Source: Akkermansia muciniphila
Lineage (GTDB): Bacteria > Verrucomicrobiota > Verrucomicrobiia > Verrucomicrobiales > Akkermansiaceae
DNA: 55,408 bases
Reading direction: 5' to 3'
NCBI GenBank assembly: GCA_945888515.1
Contig: CAMDAD010000020.1
Location: forward strand, 1 to 55,408
Shown here piece by piece: positions 8,439 to 17,137 of this stretch. The position numbers were made by a program, and so were the translations under genes. The notes under the pieces were generated by a model. That model saw nothing but the letters and a program-made list of their open reading frames with translations, did no database searches and was not told the DNA's origin. Numbering within the stretch: the stretch's first letter is position 1; each line of letters opens with the position of its first letter.

Positions 8439-9128
8439 ATGATGCGATTTGCTTTCAAACAACCATGCTTCTCGCTCGGGCGAGCGAAGTTGCCTTGTTG
8501 CGCGCGCGGCTTTTCGCTCACAGAGCTCTTGGTGGTGATGGGAATTCTGATGGTGTTGCTGGCAGCTGCCGCGCCTGTATTCATGAAGTCGAGCCAACGC
8601 GCGCGCCAAACTGCGCGTGAAATGGTCAAAGGCCACCTGCAACGGGCTCGCTCACACGCGATCGCCACCGGTGCCAGCACAGCAGTGATTGTGCCGGACT
8701 ATAGTGCAGGCAATGAAATCGGGGGGAAAATGTTAGGCATCGCTGAGGTGAATTGGGTATCGACGCCTACCGCAAGCGGCGGCGCATACCAAATCTCCCA
8801 GATGCTGCAGCGTTGGGAATCCTTACCTGGTAGTGTGCATGTCTTATCGCAGGCCACCACCCGTCACCCACGCACCACCATCATGGAGCAGTCCCTGCGC
8901 TCTCCCATGATGATGGCAGGAAAAACGATCTCCGGTGCAGTGATCGTCTTTTCTCCGACCGGTCAGATCATTTCACCCGCTAACGGCGCTATGGAGATCG
9001 TCCTCGGTCAGGGCAGTGTCAAAGCCGGTCAGGTGACCGCCACGGAGAAAAACGGCAATCGCGTCTCCTACGATCTCCTGCAAATCAACCGACTCACCGG
9101 CCGCACCCGGCAAATCGATCCGCTATGA
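8439..9128 (+). CDS. Verru_Chthon cassette protein D; GspH/FimT-like pseudopilin
   Basis: The 229-residue protein has a prepilin leader (23 residues) cleaved at ARG|FSLTELL, with Glu at +5 and a hydrophobic helix (VVMGILMVLLAAAAPVF) as in type IV pilins and T2SS pseudopilins. Its size and the body after the helix suit a GspH/FimT-type minor pseudopilin. With its three neighbours it matches the four-gene 'Verru_Chthon cassette' found in Verrucomicrobia, where this member is protein D. The next gene overlaps its end by ATGA, so translation is probably coupled. A leader peptidase (PilD) would process it, but none is encoded in the window. Confidence 0.8.
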   Translation: MMRFAFKQPCFSLGRAKLPCCARGFSLTELLVVMGILMVLLAAAAPVFMKSSQRARQTAREMVKGHLQRARSHAIATGASTAVIVPDYSAGNEIGGKMLGIAEVNWVSTPTASGGAYQISQMLQRWESLPGSVHVLSQATTRHPRTTIMEQSLRSPMMMAGKTISGAVIVFSPTGQIISPANGAMEIVLGQGSVKAGQVTATEKNGNRVSYDLLQINRLTGRTRQIDPL

Positions 9129-9661
9129 ATCTCCGCTCCCATCGTCACTTCCTGAGACGCCGTCGCGGTCTCACACTCATGGAGGCTGTTGTAGCGCTCG
9201 GCGTCATTGCGGTTGCCGTTCCCTTGATTCTCTCCGCCACGGCCGTCAGCACCCGTACACGCATGAATGCGGAAACGGACACCCGCTCGGCTTGGCTGGC
9301 CCGAGCCGTTCAGCAAGAGCTCACCTCGGCCTGGCGCGATCTGCCAAGCCCACTCTTCCCAGTGAAGCCCACGTTTCCCACCCTAGGCTCCCCCACCGCG
9401 CCTGAGGTGCTGCTTTACGATGCCGATGGTCAATTCCTCAGCCGTGGCCAAGCCAGTGATTTTCTTAATGGCGTGCGCAACAACCGCGCAGTCTATCTCG
9501 TGAGCCTGCACGCGCAAAAACAAAATCCCGCAAACCTCACCAGCACGGAGGAACTGCTGTCACGCGTTCAGATCACTGTGGGCCATCCCGCGCAGGGACC
9601 CCGACCCAAGCGCATCGCCAGCACTTACACGATTCTGATCCCTCGCCAAACTGCTCCATGA
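9125..9661 (+). CDS. Verru_Chthon cassette protein B; GspI/PilV-like pseudopilin
   Basis: The 178-residue product has a basic leader (RRRRG) cleaved before LTLMEAVVALGVIAV, with Glu at +5, the class III signal of pilins. The helix is followed by DTRSAWLARAVQQELT, which resembles the conserved start of GspI-type minor pseudopilins, where the last N-terminal helical turn contains Ala-rich repeats and QxL residues. Start and stop overlap both neighbours by ATGA (9125-9128 and 9658-9661). Identification as protein B rests mainly on cassette order and size. Confidence 0.78.
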   Translation: MNLRSHRHFLRRRRGLTLMEAVVALGVIAVAVPLILSATAVSTRTRMNAETDTRSAWLARAVQQELTSAWRDLPSPLFPVKPTFPTLGSPTAPEVLLYDADGQFLSRGQASDFLNGVRNNRAVYLVSLHAQKQNPANLTSTEELLSRVQITVGHPAQGPRPKRIASTYTILIPRQTAP

Positions 9662-10404
9662 GATTAGCGTCAGCAAAACCCGCTGCTGTCACGCGCCACT
9701 TGCGACGCGCGGCGGGGTTTTCCTTGGTAGAGCTTCTCACCGCCGTAGCCGTGACATCGCTGATGATGTTTGCTCTGCTGAGCATGGTCGGACAATCCAG
9801 CACCAACTACCGCGTCTCGCAGCGGAAGGTCAGCGCTCTCGCGGATAGCCGCGCCTTGTTCCATTTCATCGAAAATGATCTTTCTTCCCGCGTGGGTGAC
9901 ACGAAATTTTTCTTCCGCACCAATCCGGCGAACCACTCCGAATTCGCTTTCATCCGAACGCGTGATGCACAAGAGAGCAATGCCACTGGCGACCTCTCCG
10001 CCTGCGTTTATTATGTGGCATTTAGCATCGATGACGCCAACAGCGGCTCGCCGAAACTCTACCGCCGCACCCTCGATGGTCCCAGCACCCAGCGTATGCT
10101 TGAAGCCGGAAACGCCGCGGCTTTTCCGACCACCGATCCCACCATCGATGAGCCCATCGCCTACAACATCGTGCGCTTCGGGATGCGCGCCCTACGCCGC
10201 GCCGCCGATGGAAGCTGGCAACCGTGGATCGAGACGTCCGGCACCGCACCAGAGCAACTCGAAATCAGCATCGATCTGACCGACGATTTGTCCGCTCAGC
10301 GGCTCACTCAGGAAGCTCAGTGGCTCGTTCTGGCCAATGAAAACAACCCACAACGTCGCGAGACCGTGCGCCGCCACACGCATCGCATTACGCTGAACCC
10401 ATGA
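9658..10404 (+). CDS. Verru_Chthon cassette protein C; GspJ/PilW-like pseudopilin
   Basis: The 248-residue protein carries a 20-residue leader ending RRAAG|FSLVELLTAVAV, Glu at +5, and a helix running on into ALADSRALFHFIENDLSSR. That FIENDL segment recalls GspJ/PilW, where an IxRDL motif follows the helix. The rest is a beta-rich body of about 190 residues, the right size for GspJ-like proteins. It overlaps the genes on both sides by ATGA. It is the third gene of the cassette. Confidence 0.78.
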   Translation: MRLASAKPAAVTRHLRRAAGFSLVELLTAVAVTSLMMFALLSMVGQSSTNYRVSQRKVSALADSRALFHFIENDLSSRVGDTKFFFRTNPANHSEFAFIRTRDAQESNATGDLSACVYYVAFSIDDANSGSPKLYRRTLDGPSTQRMLEAGNAAAFPTTDPTIDEPIAYNIVRFGMRALRRAADGSWQPWIETSGTAPEQLEISIDLTDDLSAQRLTQEAQWLVLANENNPQRRETVRRHTHRITLNP

Positions 10405-12965
10405 GGATTGTCCCATCACACGCTGCTTTTCATCGACGACAGGGTTTCGCTCTGCCGATGACCATCATGGCCATCGCCGGCATGATGCTGCTTCTCATCG
10501 GCCTGCTTTCCATCGTGACTCTAGAGCGCAAGACCGCTCGTTCCTACTCCGATCAAACACGCGCGGAAATGGCGGTGGAGAGCGGCCTCGCCGATGCCAT
10601 CGCTACCATCAGCCCGATCGCGAGCCGCGATGACACGCTGGTCTTCCGTCTCGATGACCCCGTCACCCCGCTCATCCCCGCCAACGCCACGCAGCCTTCA
10701 CGTGAGCAGTTTTTTACGTTTGGTGCGTTATTTGATACGAATAAAAGATCATGGCGTGTGCTGCCCTTCGTAAGCGGTGTGAGTGAACTGAGCGGTGGCG
10801 CATCTGTCATTGATGGCGCTGCGCTGAGCACTCCACTGCGTGCCATTGACACGAACTCATTCATCCCCCTCGGCAATTACGATCGCCACGTCCCACGCGC
10901 TAATTGGGTCAATGTTCCCGCCGTCGATGCCCCCTACACCATACGCTACGCATGGTGGGTTGAGGATCTGGGTGGCCGATTGGATGGGGCAAACGCCGGA
11001 GTCGATCCACGCAACTTGGGTCAATCGCCTCGTGAAATCAATTACTACCACCTCTTCCGTCCCACCTCCGATACCATCACGCCGGGCCCGCAGGACACCT
11101 TAATTGCCCAGCGCCTAAAACTACGCAGTGCTGCCAGCATACGTCCGCTTCTTGGCGAGGCCGATGCGCAAAAAATCGAACCTTTCCTCACTTACCAACT
11201 GCCCAAGAGCGTGGCTATGGTTCCGCTCATCCCTCACGGTTTTGGCTATGCCGATGCGGGGAAGCCGGCCAAGAACCTCACCGATCTCATCGCACAGAAA
11301 AACGTCACCGAGATCGCCACGCATATTGATCGCAACCTACCGCAATTTCAGAACCGCAAAGGTGGCTTCCCCGCTGCCGAAAACTACACCAAAACCATCG
11401 CCGCCAGCATCATCGACTATACCGATGCCGATAGCGATGCCACCACTGGTCCCGGCTTCCGGGGCGTGGACAGCTATCCTTTTGTGAACGAGCTTTTCGA
11501 TCGATACGAATGGAGCGGATCGACCGGTAACACCCTCACCATCCGCGTCAGCACCTATCTCGAGCTGTGGAACCCCTGCAACCAGAGCATCAGCGGCACG
11601 ATGCAATTCGAAAACATCAACCTCCACAAAATCCGGATCCCACCCGCAGCGGAACACACCTTTTCCGCCGTTACCTTCCCCTCACAACAAGTTGCCATTC
11701 CGCCCAATGGCTTTGCAGTGATCTTCTGCGGCACTCATGACTACACCTTTCCCTTAGGCGCCTTTCCGCCAAGCACCTTGGATTTCCCTAGCCCGGATAC
11801 CAGAAACAGCAGCTACCGCCTGCGCTGGAATGGCGCCATCGTGGACTGGGCGCGCGGAGGAGTCACACGCACCACGGGCACCCTACAGGCGGGGCCCTCG
11901 CGCGCGAAATGGAAAGGAAATGCCTCACCTGCCCACGATCACAGCATCGGCCAGCACGGTGATCCCCGCGCCTCTTATTACATCAATACCTGGATCTTCC
12001 CTAACAACTACGATGCCAATAGTAACTGGGGTGGTAGAGCGCTGAAGCCGACCATTTCAAACACCAACTTCCGCGAGGTGCGTATCACCCGTTGGCCGGA
12101 TCGCGGCCCAGAGTCACGAACGGGCACCGTTGCCGGATCGGATACCCGCCTACCCACTGTGCTCGCCTTGCCGCCGAATGAACCAACCATGGCACCCGCT
12201 TTCATCGCGAATCGCCCCATGCTCTCGCTGGCGGAAATGGGAAATGTCTTTGACCCCGCGCAGTGGAGCGCCGTAGAGACACTGGGCACGCCTTCCGCCA
12301 ATGCCGGCGGTGGCTTTACCCTTGCCATCGGTCGCCCAGAATATGCTGTATTCGATCGCGAGGGGCAACGCGCATCGCAGTTGCTCGATCTATTCACACT
12401 CACGCCGAATAACAGTATCCCGCCCACTGCGCGCGTGAATCTTAACACCGCGCCGCGCGAAGTTCTCCGCGCTCTCATCGCGGGGCAGGCCCTCATCAAT
12501 GATCCAGCGCGTGGCACACTCTACCCGCCGAAGGACAGCATCGTTGGCGATCGGTTTGCGGATGCCGTCATCGCCAGCCGCAGCCGTGCGCCACTGCGCG
12601 GACTTTCCGACCTGAATCTAATCCGCAGAAACCCCGCCGCCGCCAGAAACTACAGCAATCCCGCACCCGACATCGATCCCTTTTTCGGCAGCTTATTGCA
12701 ATACCCCGCTACCAATCGCCCCAGCGATTCCTGGGACGACGCCGGACGAGAGGAACTGTTCCAGCGCGTGAGTAATCTGGTTAGCTTCCAGAGCAAAACG
12801 TTCCGCATCGTCGTCGCCGGGCAGGTGTTGGACCAAAGCGGTAGCATCATCGGCCGCCGCAATCGTGAGTATACCGTAGAAATCTCGCCCGCGCGCAACA
12901 CCGATGGTAGCATCATCCCTGGCAAGCCTCTGCAAATCCGTACTTTGAGCGAGCGCAGCCTCTGA
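10401..12965 (+). CDS. Verru_Chthon cassette protein A; very large GspK/PilX-like pseudopilin
   Basis: The 854-residue protein begins with a short leader RRQG|FALPMTIMAIAGMMLL. Residue +5 is Met rather than Glu, as in GspK, the T2SS tip pseudopilin that characteristically lacks Glu5. ERKTARSYSDQTRAEMAVES follows, like the PilX/GspK start. Near residues 676-735 ARVNLNTAPREVLRAL and a following SRSRAPLRGLSDL match the conserved NxNTAxxxxL core of GspK. The protein is more than twice the usual GspK size, with a large insertion (roughly 60-670) of beta-rich, lineage-specific sequence (for example TYLELWNPCNQ). As the fourth and largest cassette gene it fits protein A. It overlaps protein C by ATGA. 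Confidence 0.82.
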   Translation: MRIVPSHAAFHRRQGFALPMTIMAIAGMMLLLIGLLSIVTLERKTARSYSDQTRAEMAVESGLADAIATISPIASRDDTLVFRLDDPVTPLIPANATQPSREQFFTFGALFDTNKRSWRVLPFVSGVSELSGGASVIDGAALSTPLRAIDTNSFIPLGNYDRHVPRANWVNVPAVDAPYTIRYAWWVEDLGGRLDGANAGVDPRNLGQSPREINYYHLFRPTSDTITPGPQDTLIAQRLKLRSAASIRPLLGEADAQKIEPFLTYQLPKSVAMVPLIPHGFGYADAGKPAKNLTDLIAQKNVTEIATHIDRNLPQFQNRKGGFPAAENYTKTIAASIIDYTDADSDATTGPGFRGVDSYPFVNELFDRYEWSGSTGNTLTIRVSTYLELWNPCNQSISGTMQFENINLHKIRIPPAAEHTFSAVTFPSQQVAIPPNGFAVIFCGTHDYTFPLGAFPPSTLDFPSPDTRNSSYRLRWNGAIVDWARGGVTRTTGTLQAGPSRAKWKGNASPAHDHSIGQHGDPRASYYINTWIFPNNYDANSNWGGRALKPTISNTNFREVRITRWPDRGPESRTGTVAGSDTRLPTVLALPPNEPTMAPAFIANRPMLSLAEMGNVFDPAQWSAVETLGTPSANAGGGFTLAIGRPEYAVFDREGQRASQLLDLFTLTPNNSIPPTARVNLNTAPREVLRALIAGQALINDPARGTLYPPKDSIVGDRFADAVIASRSRAPLRGLSDLNLIRRNPAAARNYSNPAPDIDPFFGSLLQYPATNRPSDSWDDAGREELFQRVSNLVSFQSKTFRIVVAGQVLDQSGSIIGRRNREYTVEISPARNTDGSIIPGKPLQIRTLSERSL

Positions 12966-13010
12966 TGCTCGCGGCTCTCATCCGCTCGACATTGTTAGGC
13001 AACGCGGCTC

Positions 13011-13856
13011 ATGAATTCTTCGTCCACATCCTCCATGACCGACTCAGCTCCCATCCCTTTTTGGGGAAAACTCTTCGCCGCCGGTGACTTCGAGTGGGGC
13101 TTTCGCATGCGGACTGGCGATGCACCGTCCTTTTTCGCCTCGCAAGATCCCAGCGGAAAACTGCTCGAGGAAAAAAATGCCTGGCTCGACCAGTCGCCCG
13201 ACCGCTACGTCGCGGTGAATGCGACCGGCGCGGCTCTCATCCCGCGGCTCTGGAGCATCGCCGAAGAATGGGGGCATGTTTCCTCATCCGGCAATCAAGC
13301 ACACGACCTCATTTCACTGGCGCGGATCTGGGAGCCCGATGTGTTGCTGATGGACTCATCTACTATGAACATAGTAGCAGGTTCTGTCTGCATGCCCTCC
13401 TCTTGGGTATTGCAACACGCGATGGGAAAACCCGTGCATGCCGTTCATGACATGGTGCCGCAGCTCAACCCGCAGATTGGTGACAAAATCGATCGCTTTC
13501 TCCGCCAACTCGCTCCGGGCAAGGCCTTTCGTCGAGAAAACTGGAGCTTCACTCGATCCGCAGAATACAACTACCATCCAGCGCTGCATCGTGCCAAACT
13601 GGATGAAAGCATCACGATCGAGGAAATCCATCTCCGCGTCGAACAGCAACTCTTTTGCGCGATCCCCGGCGCGGTCTTGATGGGGATTCGCATCGAACTC
13701 TGCCCACTCACTGATCTGGCTAGTGATCCCGAGGTGTGGAGCCACGTCGCCCGAAAAATCCGCACTATGCCTGATGAAGTAGCCCATTACAAAAGCATGC
13801 TCAGCGCCCGCGGGACTATGGTTGCTGCGATGGAGCGCTATCAACAAACCTGTTGA
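13011..13856 (+). CDS. Heme-dependent oxidative N-demethylase-like protein (DUF3445)
   Basis: The 281-residue cytoplasmic protein has the DUF3445/HODM pattern: PDVLLMD (near 115), CMPSSWVLQHAMGKPVHAVH with the conserved His, MVPQLNPQIGDKIDRFL, and RRENWSFTRS. Characterised members bind heme and oxidatively demethylate methylamines. Whether this protein uses dimethylamine is not visible in the sequence. An alternative Met (codon 9, 13035) is possible because the first residues are Ser/Thr-rich and non-conserved. It starts 45 bp after the cassette on the same strand, but a functional link to pseudopilins is unlikely. Confidence 0.75.
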   Translation: MNSSSTSSMTDSAPIPFWGKLFAAGDFEWGFRMRTGDAPSFFASQDPSGKLLEEKNAWLDQSPDRYVAVNATGAALIPRLWSIAEEWGHVSSSGNQAHDLISLARIWEPDVLLMDSSTMNIVAGSVCMPSSWVLQHAMGKPVHAVHDMVPQLNPQIGDKIDRFLRQLAPGKAFRRENWSFTRSAEYNYHPALHRAKLDESITIEEIHLRVEQQLFCAIPGAVLMGIRIELCPLTDLASDPEVWSHVARKIRTMPDEVAHYKSMLSARGTMVAAMERYQQTC

Positions 13857-13963
13857 GGCGAGTGGAAATTTTTGGCTCTTTGTTACATTTTTTGAGTATT
13901 TTCTTCTAGACCGTCGTTACCTCTATGACAGAGGATTCCCTCTGCTGTTCTAACCTCACTCAC

Positions 13964-14455
13964 ATGAAATACTACAAAACGATCGCCACCCTCGCGCTGA
14001 TGCCATTTTTACTTTCAGCCAAAGAAAAAGAAGTTCCCGTTCCTGACGTTAGCGTGGAAAAAGTTACCTTTGGAGCACAAGTCAACGACGCGGCATTTGA
14101 CGCCAAAGCGCTGGCGGGCAAAGTCTTAGTCGTCGAGTCATGGGGCGTCAACTGCCCTCCCTGCATCGCCAGCCTGCCGGAAATGCAGAGTCTGTCCAAA
14201 TCAGGTGCGAAAAAAGGTCTGGTTGTCGTCGGCCTGGAAGCTCAAGGAAGCTCGAACGAAGCCATTCTCAAAGTGCTCAAATCCGCCCGCGTCACCTATC
14301 CAGTGATGAAAGGCGGCGACATCGGCGTAGCGCACAATGGAATCCCGTATGTTGCCATTTACGGAGTGGAAGGAAAGCTTCTCTGGCACGGCAACCCAGC
14401 CAATGACGAGTTCAAACGCAAGGTCAAAGAAGCACTGCGCGCTGTGGAAAAATAA
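13964..14455 (+). CDS. TlpA/ResA-like secreted thioredoxin-fold protein
   Basis: From the ATG at 13964 the 163-residue product has a signal peptide (MKYYKTIATLALMPFLLSA) and a thioredoxin fold of the TlpA type. The active site is VNCPPC near residue 62, preceded by VLVVESWGV and followed by GIPYVAIYG with the cis-Pro. A CPPC pair suits a periplasmic thiol-disulfide reductase or, less often, a cytochrome maturation factor. The frame remains open 13 codons upstream, but the signal peptide places the start at 13964. A TAACCT hexamer ends 7 nt before this ATG. A strong terminator follows at 14476. Confidence 0.85.
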   Translation: MKYYKTIATLALMPFLLSAKEKEVPVPDVSVEKVTFGAQVNDAAFDAKALAGKVLVVESWGVNCPPCIASLPEMQSLSKSGAKKGLVVVGLEAQGSSNEAILKVLKSARVTYPVMKGGDIGVAHNGIPYVAIYGVEGKLLWHGNPANDEFKRKVKEALRAVEK

Positions 14456-14475
14456 GCGTCCTTCATCCGCAACAA

Positions 14476-14510
14476 AACGGCATCCGATCGGGTGCCGTTT
14501 TTTGTTTTTT
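14476..14510 (+). terminator. Rho-independent terminator of the thioredoxin gene
   Basis: AACGGCAtCC-GAT-CGGgTGCCGTT forms a GC-rich stem (14476-14499), followed by a run of T broken by one G to 14510. It lies 20 bp after the stop codon. The convergent CAP-protein gene ends at the same point, so its last codon abuts the T-run. Confidence 0.85.
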
Positions 14511-15520
14511 CAACGCCCGAACATCTGCGTCCAATGACTGCCGTGCTGGCCGAGGCCGATGCGGTTTTGCCCGGGACTGAACATATTTTTATGATGCCCT
14601 GGAGAGTAGAACCATCCACTGTTGGCAGCGCTAGCGGATGCGGAACCAGCAAAGATGTTTTCTCCGGAGGCGCTGGTGCCGAAATTTGCGGCGCGATCCC
14701 ACGGGGTTTTTTTACCAGATACCGGGCTTTCGTGCGCAAAGAATCCCTGCTCTGCCATGTCCTTCGAGTGATCGCGCGCGGCTTCACAAAGACTCGGATC
14801 GAGCGCACAGGCGTTTAACCCGAGGAGTAAGCGCCACAGGTTGCACTCCTCGATGCCCTTGACCTCTTCTTCTGGCACTCCGGCCTTGGCTGCCGTTTTG
14901 GCATTCGCATCGAGGATGCGCAGATTGTCTTTACTCAGCCCTGATATTTCATCCGCCGCTTTTTTTTCCGCGGCCTGCAAGGTCGTCATGCCATCGGCGG
15001 GGATGGTCGAGAGCTCCGCGTTCAAAACGGCATCGCGAAAAGTAGCGAGCACCATCGCGCCCTTGCGCGATGCATCAAGCTTGGGACCGCCGGCCTTGAT
15101 GACGGTTTCTGGTTGCGGCATGATCAGCCTGCGCAGTTCCTCCAATGCAGGCATGCTCTTGGTTTTGAGCAACGGTTTCATCGCGCCTTCCTCCATCCGA
15201 TAGACCTCCTGAAACTGATCGCGCAAGACGCGGATGCGGGCTTGGTTCTTGTTTTTTTCCGGACCCGAACTCATCGACTTGGCCGTTTTTTCCAACTCGG
15301 TGACGTATTGTACGCGGATCTTTGGCCAGGCTCTTTCCACAGCCGAGGAAAGTTTTTTCATCTCGGCGGGAGGTAAGTCTTCGAGCTGCTCAAGCAAAGA
15401 AGCGACGTCTTTGCCTGTCTGCATACAAGTTTGCAAACCCGCGAGCATCTCATCGGATGCCGGTGGAGCGGCGCGCAATAACGTGGCGGCAGACAAAAGT
15501 AGGAGCAGGGGTCTCTTCAC
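14510..15520 (-). CDS. Secreted CAP/SCP-domain protein (paralogue 1)
   Basis: The 336-residue protein has a signal peptide (1-18), a long Lys/Glu-rich helical middle (about 20-210, likely coiled coil) and a C-terminal CAP domain (about 215-336) with LCEAARDHSKDMAEQGFFAH and GENIFAGS, the two signatures of bacterial CYSTM/SCP-type CAP proteins. A second gene of the same architecture lies at 47019-48083, sharing GFFAHESP, KTPWDRA/KSPWDRA and GENIF. It begins 13 bp after glucuronate isomerase and is probably co-transcribed with it. The role of bacterial CAP proteins is poorly defined; some bind lipids or the cell wall. Confidence 0.85.
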   Translation of the reverse strand: MKRPLLLLLSAATLLRAAPPASDEMLAGLQTCMQTGKDVASLLEQLEDLPPAEMKKLSSAVERAWPKIRVQYVTELEKTAKSMSSGPEKNKNQARIRVLRDQFQEVYRMEEGAMKPLLKTKSMPALEELRRLIMPQPETVIKAGGPKLDASRKGAMVLATFRDAVLNAELSTIPADGMTTLQAAEKKAADEISGLSKDNLRILDANAKTAAKAGVPEEEVKGIEECNLWRLLLGLNACALDPSLCEAARDHSKDMAEQGFFAHESPVSGKKTPWDRAANFGTSASGENIFAGSASASAANSGWFYSPGHHKNMFSPGQNRIGLGQHGSHWTQMFGR

Positions 15521-15533
15521 GGAGAAATAACGT

Positions 15534-16931
15534 TTACAGTCCGATCATTTGTTTGGCGTTTTCCGAACACACATCGCTGATGAGCTTGGCTAAGCTGGGG
15601 AAGTCGTTCGGCAATTCGCCTCGATCCGCCTCGCTGCCAATCATATTGCAAAGAATGCGGCGGAAGTATTCATGACGAGGGAAAGAGAGGAAACTGCGCG
15701 AATCCGTGAGCATACCAACGAAACGAGAGAGCAATGCGGTGGAGCACAGCGCATTGAGTTGCTGCTCCATCCCGTCCTTTTGATCAAGGAACCACCACCC
15801 GGAGCCTAACTGGATTTTACCCGCGCGAGTGCCATCCTGAAACGCGCCGGTGAGAGCGGCGAAGAGGTAATTATCGCGCGGATTGATGTTGTAAAGAATC
15901 ACGCCGGGGAGCTTGTCGCGCGAGGCGAGAGCATCGAGGTAATGCACGAGCCCGTGGCCCTGGCCGCTATCGCCGATGGTGTCGAAGCCGCTATCAGGAC
16001 CGAGCTTGCTCGCCATGCGGGAGTTCACATTGCGGAAGGGACCGAGGTGCAGTTGTTTGGTCCATCCTTTTTCCGCATCGAGCTCGCCGAAGAGGACCAT
16101 GAGGTAGTGGGTGAATTGTTCTTTTTCCTCGGCACTGACCCCGACACCGCTGAGGGCTTTTTGGAAAATGGCAGCGGCGGTGGATGGATCGCAGTCGCAG
16201 GTCGGACAATGGTCGAGCCCGTGATCAGACATGCGTGCACCCACGGCGTGGAAGTCATCATGACGCTGTCGCAGCGCGGCGCAGAGTTGCTCTAACGAAG
16301 AAATTTCCCTCCCACAGGTTGCGGCGAGTTTTTTGACCCATGCGACATACGCTTGCCCTTGATCGACGGCAAAGGCCTTGTCGGGACGGAAGGTAGGAAG
16401 CACTTTTGTTGGCAAGCCCGCAGCGCGGATGGCGTGATGGTGATCGAGCGGATCCGCGGGGTCGTCTGTGGTTCCCACCATTTCCACGTGGAATTTTTTC
16501 AGAATGCCGTGAACGCAAAAATCTTCCTCGGCGAGAGCCGCATTGCACCGTTGCCAGATCGACTCTGCGGTATCGGGCGTGAGCAATTCCTCGATGCCGA
16601 AATAGCGTCGCAACTCCATGTGAACCCAGTGGTGCATGGGATTGCGCAGGGTGTAAGGAACCGTTTCCGCCCATGCTTGGAATTTCTCCCGCGGGCTGGC
16701 ATCACCGGTGATGAGACGCTCGGAAATGCCATTCGCTCGCATCAAGCGCCATTTGTAGTGATCACCCCCCAGCCACAGTTCGGTGATGTTTTTCCATCGT
16801 TGATTCCCAGCGATTTCCGCCGGCGAGAGGTGGCAGTGGTAATCATAAATCGGCGCGTGGGCCGCGACCTCGTGATACAATTTTTTCGCCGTATCGCTGA
16901 GAAGAAAGAAGTCGTCGTGCAGGTAATTCAT
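15534..16931 (-). CDS. uxaC: Glucuronate (uronate) isomerase
   Basis: The 465-residue protein is full length for UxaC, which interconverts D-glucuronate/D-fructuronate and D-galacturonate/D-tagaturonate in pectin and glucuronide breakdown. Diagnostic features are YDYHCHLSPAEIAGNQ near the N-terminus (metal-binding His of the amidohydrolase fold), LGGDHYKWRLMRANG, MVGTTDDPADPLDHH and HxxGARMSDHGLD. It is the only obvious uronate-pathway gene here; no uxaB or uxuAB is adjacent. The gene downstream is a CAP protein 13 bp away. The ATG at 16931 begins directly with the family's MNYLHDDFFLL start. Confidence 0.95.
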   Translation of the reverse strand: MNYLHDDFFLLSDTAKKLYHEVAAHAPIYDYHCHLSPAEIAGNQRWKNITELWLGGDHYKWRLMRANGISERLITGDASPREKFQAWAETVPYTLRNPMHHWVHMELRRYFGIEELLTPDTAESIWQRCNAALAEEDFCVHGILKKFHVEMVGTTDDPADPLDHHHAIRAAGLPTKVLPTFRPDKAFAVDQGQAYVAWVKKLAATCGREISSLEQLCAALRQRHDDFHAVGARMSDHGLDHCPTCDCDPSTAAAIFQKALSGVGVSAEEKEQFTHYLMVLFGELDAEKGWTKQLHLGPFRNVNSRMASKLGPDSGFDTIGDSGQGHGLVHYLDALASRDKLPGVILYNINPRDNYLFAALTGAFQDGTRAGKIQLGSGWWFLDQKDGMEQQLNALCSTALLSRFVGMLTDSRSFLSFPRHEYFRRILCNMIGSEADRGELPNDFPSLAKLISDVCSENAKQMIGL

Positions 16932-16977
16932 GGTTGGGGGCAGGATAGAGGAAGCGGGCGCGAGATGTAAAGAAAGG

Positions 16978-17007
16978 GTTTTGTCAGTGACAAAACTCTA
17001 AGAGTTT
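16978..17007. promoter_or_regulatory. Two overlapping perfect palindromes upstream of exbB
   Basis: GTTTTGTCA-G-TGACAAAAC (16978-16996) is a perfect 9+1+9 palindrome, and AAACTCT-A-AGAGTTT (16993-17007) a perfect 7+1+7 palindrome. They share AAAC (16993-16996), so as RNA hairpins they exclude each other; as DNA they could be two operator sites. They lie between the divergent uxaC and exbB genes, about 130-160 bp before the preferred exbB start. The regulator is unknown. Confidence 0.5.
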
Positions 17008-17137
17008 CGAAGCCAAATCCGTTGCAGATTTGTCAATCAAGAAATGCATTTGTGAAATTTTATAAATTCTTTCTTGTCGTATGAAGCAAAATTGGGAAGA
17101 AACGCCTTGCACACACTACCAACTACTACAAAATCCT

